Source of the DNA: Oscillospiraceae bacterium
GTDB taxonomy: Bacteria; Bacillota; Clostridia; UBA1381
Direction: 5' to 3'
Length of the DNA: 7,321 nt
Assembly (NCBI GenBank): GCA_020860985.1
Contig: JAJBTG010000141.1
Coordinates: 1 to 7,321 of the forward strand
Of this stretch, positions 6,546 to 7,321 are shown piece after piece. Under the pieces are notes generated by a model that did not search any database, had not been told where the DNA came from, and saw only the letters and a program-made list of their open reading frames with translations. Position numbers and translations under genes: made by a program. Numbering within the stretch: position 1 is the first letter of the stretch; every line of letters starts with the position of its first letter.

Positions 6546-6694
6546 TTATGTTAGGCAACATTGTAAGCTGCGGAAAATAAGATAAATCAACAAGTATTGA
6601 GATGCCCCTAAACAGGCACCTTAGTGCTTTGGAGCAAAGCGAATAATTTATGAGTATAGGCCGCAAATAAGATTAAAACCGAAAGGATATGAAA
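6546..6694 (+). other. Intergenic region between the two glycosidase genes
   Basis: The 149-bp gap contains a perfect hairpin GCTTTG-GAG-CAAAGC (6626-6640). A T-run does not follow, so termination is unlikely. Two smaller stems, TGCC/GGCA (6603-6618) and GCAC/GTGC (6616-6627), overlap neighbouring pairings. No promoter with good -35 and -10 spacing and no copy of the TGATATATCAC box is seen, so the downstream gene is probably at least partly transcribed by readthrough. A loose repeat around AAATAAGAT occurs near 6575-6584 and 6665-6674. Confidence 0.45.
6682..6687 (+). promoter_or_regulatory. Ribosome binding site deciding the GH28 start
   Basis: AAAGGA ends seven bases before ATG 6695 but only one base before the in-frame ATG 6689. 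The spacing favours 6695 as the real start. Confidence 0.7.
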
Positions 6695-7321
6695 ATGAGT
6701 AAACCGCAAACAGAAATTTTTGATATTACCGATTTTGGCGCCGTAAGTGACCGCACGGCGGTAAATACTCGCGCAATTCAGCGCGCGATTGACAACTGCT
6801 CTGATGGCGGAATTGTTTATGTGCCCGATGGCAGATTTATTACAGGCGCACTATATCTGAAAAGCAATATTACCTTGCGCATTGACGGTGAGCTGTTTGG
6901 AAACGGTGATACCATTGACTACCCAATTATGAAATACAGATTTGAGGGTTTTGAAACAGAGTGCTATTCAAGTCTTATAAACACAGCGGATAGCATTGAA
7001 ACCCTGAAAATAACCGGAAACGGCGCGATAAACGCAAACGGCGCGGAATTGAGAAAAAGGGAAATGGAAGAAAACGCGGGAAAGCCCGGCAGAGCGGTCT
7101 GCATACGAAGCGGAAAAAATATTTCCATATCCGATATAACAATAAGGCAATCGCCCGCTTGGTGTCTGCATTTCATATACTGCGACGGTGTAAGCGTTGA
7201 TAATGTTAAAATACATACCAAATTTGATGAAAACGGGGACAGATACAGCGGAATTATAAACGGTGACGGAATTGACATTGACTCATCAAAAAATATAAGC
7301 ATTATCAATTCCTTAATAGAA
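6695..7321 (+). CDS. Glycoside hydrolase family 28 (polygalacturonase-like), 3' end outside window
   Basis: The visible 209 residues are the N-terminal part of a right-handed beta-helix enzyme that hydrolyses galacturonic acid linkages in pectin. The opening FDITDFGAVSDRTAVNTRAI followed by QRAIDNCSDGGIVYVPDGRF is the classic GH28/pectate-lyase-superfamily start. It is followed by TGALYLKSNITLRIDGELFG, coil repeats (ITGNGAINANG; SGKNISISDITIRQSPAWCL; CDGVSVDNVKI) and the first catalytic motif NGDGIDIDSS (residues 189-198). D191 occupies the position of the NTD aspartate of polygalacturonases. The second (DD), GHG and RIK motifs would lie beyond the window edge. No signal peptide or membrane segment is present, so the enzyme is probably cytoplasmic and acts on imported oligogalacturonides. 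Bacterial intracellular members are often exo-acting, but that is inference here. It lies 149 bp downstream of the secreted glycosidase on the same strand. Confidence 0.9.
   Translation, partial: MSKPQTEIFDITDFGAVSDRTAVNTRAIQRAIDNCSDGGIVYVPDGRFITGALYLKSNITLRIDGELFGNGDTIDYPIMKYRFEGFETECYSSLINTADSIETLKITGNGAINANGAELRKREMEENAGKPGRAVCIRSGKNISISDITIRQSPAWCLHFIYCDGVSVDNVKIHTKFDENGDRYSGIINGDGIDIDSSKNISIINSLIE

Noticed and set aside
6689..6694. ATG 6689 as the GH28 start
   Set aside because: It is only one base from AAAGGA. ATG 6695 in the same frame has correct spacing.
1..7321. CRISPR arrays, tRNA, rRNA or complete insertion sequences
   Set aside because: I found no regularly spaced repeats, no cloverleaf-like segments and no transposase frames.

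Overview
The window looks like chromosome from an anaerobic, low-to-mid GC member of the Bacillota, most likely a gut Clostridia (Oscillospiraceae, Lachnospiraceae or Monoglobaceae type). Three things suggest this: a clostridial RepA/DUF6017-type replication initiator remnant next to a cysteine-rich VLP protein, a Gram-positive-style signal peptide on a secreted protein carrying InlB-B-like repeats, and clear AAAGGAG-type ribosome binding sites. The taxonomic placement is inference. All supported genes lie on the + strand.

Bases 1-1091 are the decayed end of a plasmid or integrative element. A repA reading frame runs in from the left edge. It is still recognisable to base 730 but is broken by three in-frame stops and one frameshift. 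The intact gene for a small 11-cysteine protein (cysteine-rich VLP family) overlaps its end. Bases 1092-1388 hold no gene but contain a 16-bp direct repeat and a split inverted repeat, which may mark an old recombination junction.

Bases 1389-7321 form a carbohydrate (probably pectin or galactan) utilisation locus. A well-formed promoter drives an AraC-family regulator. The regulator's stop codon is the first three bases of a tandem pair of TGATATATCAC boxes with a 20-bp period, just upstream of a second promoter (TTGTAT-N17-TACAAT). That promoter precedes a leader hairpin, a strong RBS and a 1368-residue secreted clan GH-A glycosidase. The glycosidase keeps GH42-type features (NEP acid/base, second catalytic Glu, a four-Cys zinc site), but about 230 residues of accessory modules are inserted after the second barrel strand. 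It also has related beta-rich modules at both ends. After a 149-bp gap with no convincing terminator, a polygalacturonase (GH28) gene without a signal peptide starts and runs off the right edge.

The simplest working model is as follows. The AraC protein senses a pectin-derived sugar and binds the tandem boxes. It then activates the secreted glycosidase, which trims galactose-type side chains outside the cell, and probably also the GH28 enzyme, which hydrolyses imported galacturonides inside the cell. No wholly novel system is evident. The most unusual items are the interrupted catalytic barrel, the matching end modules, and the operator that shares bases with a stop codon.
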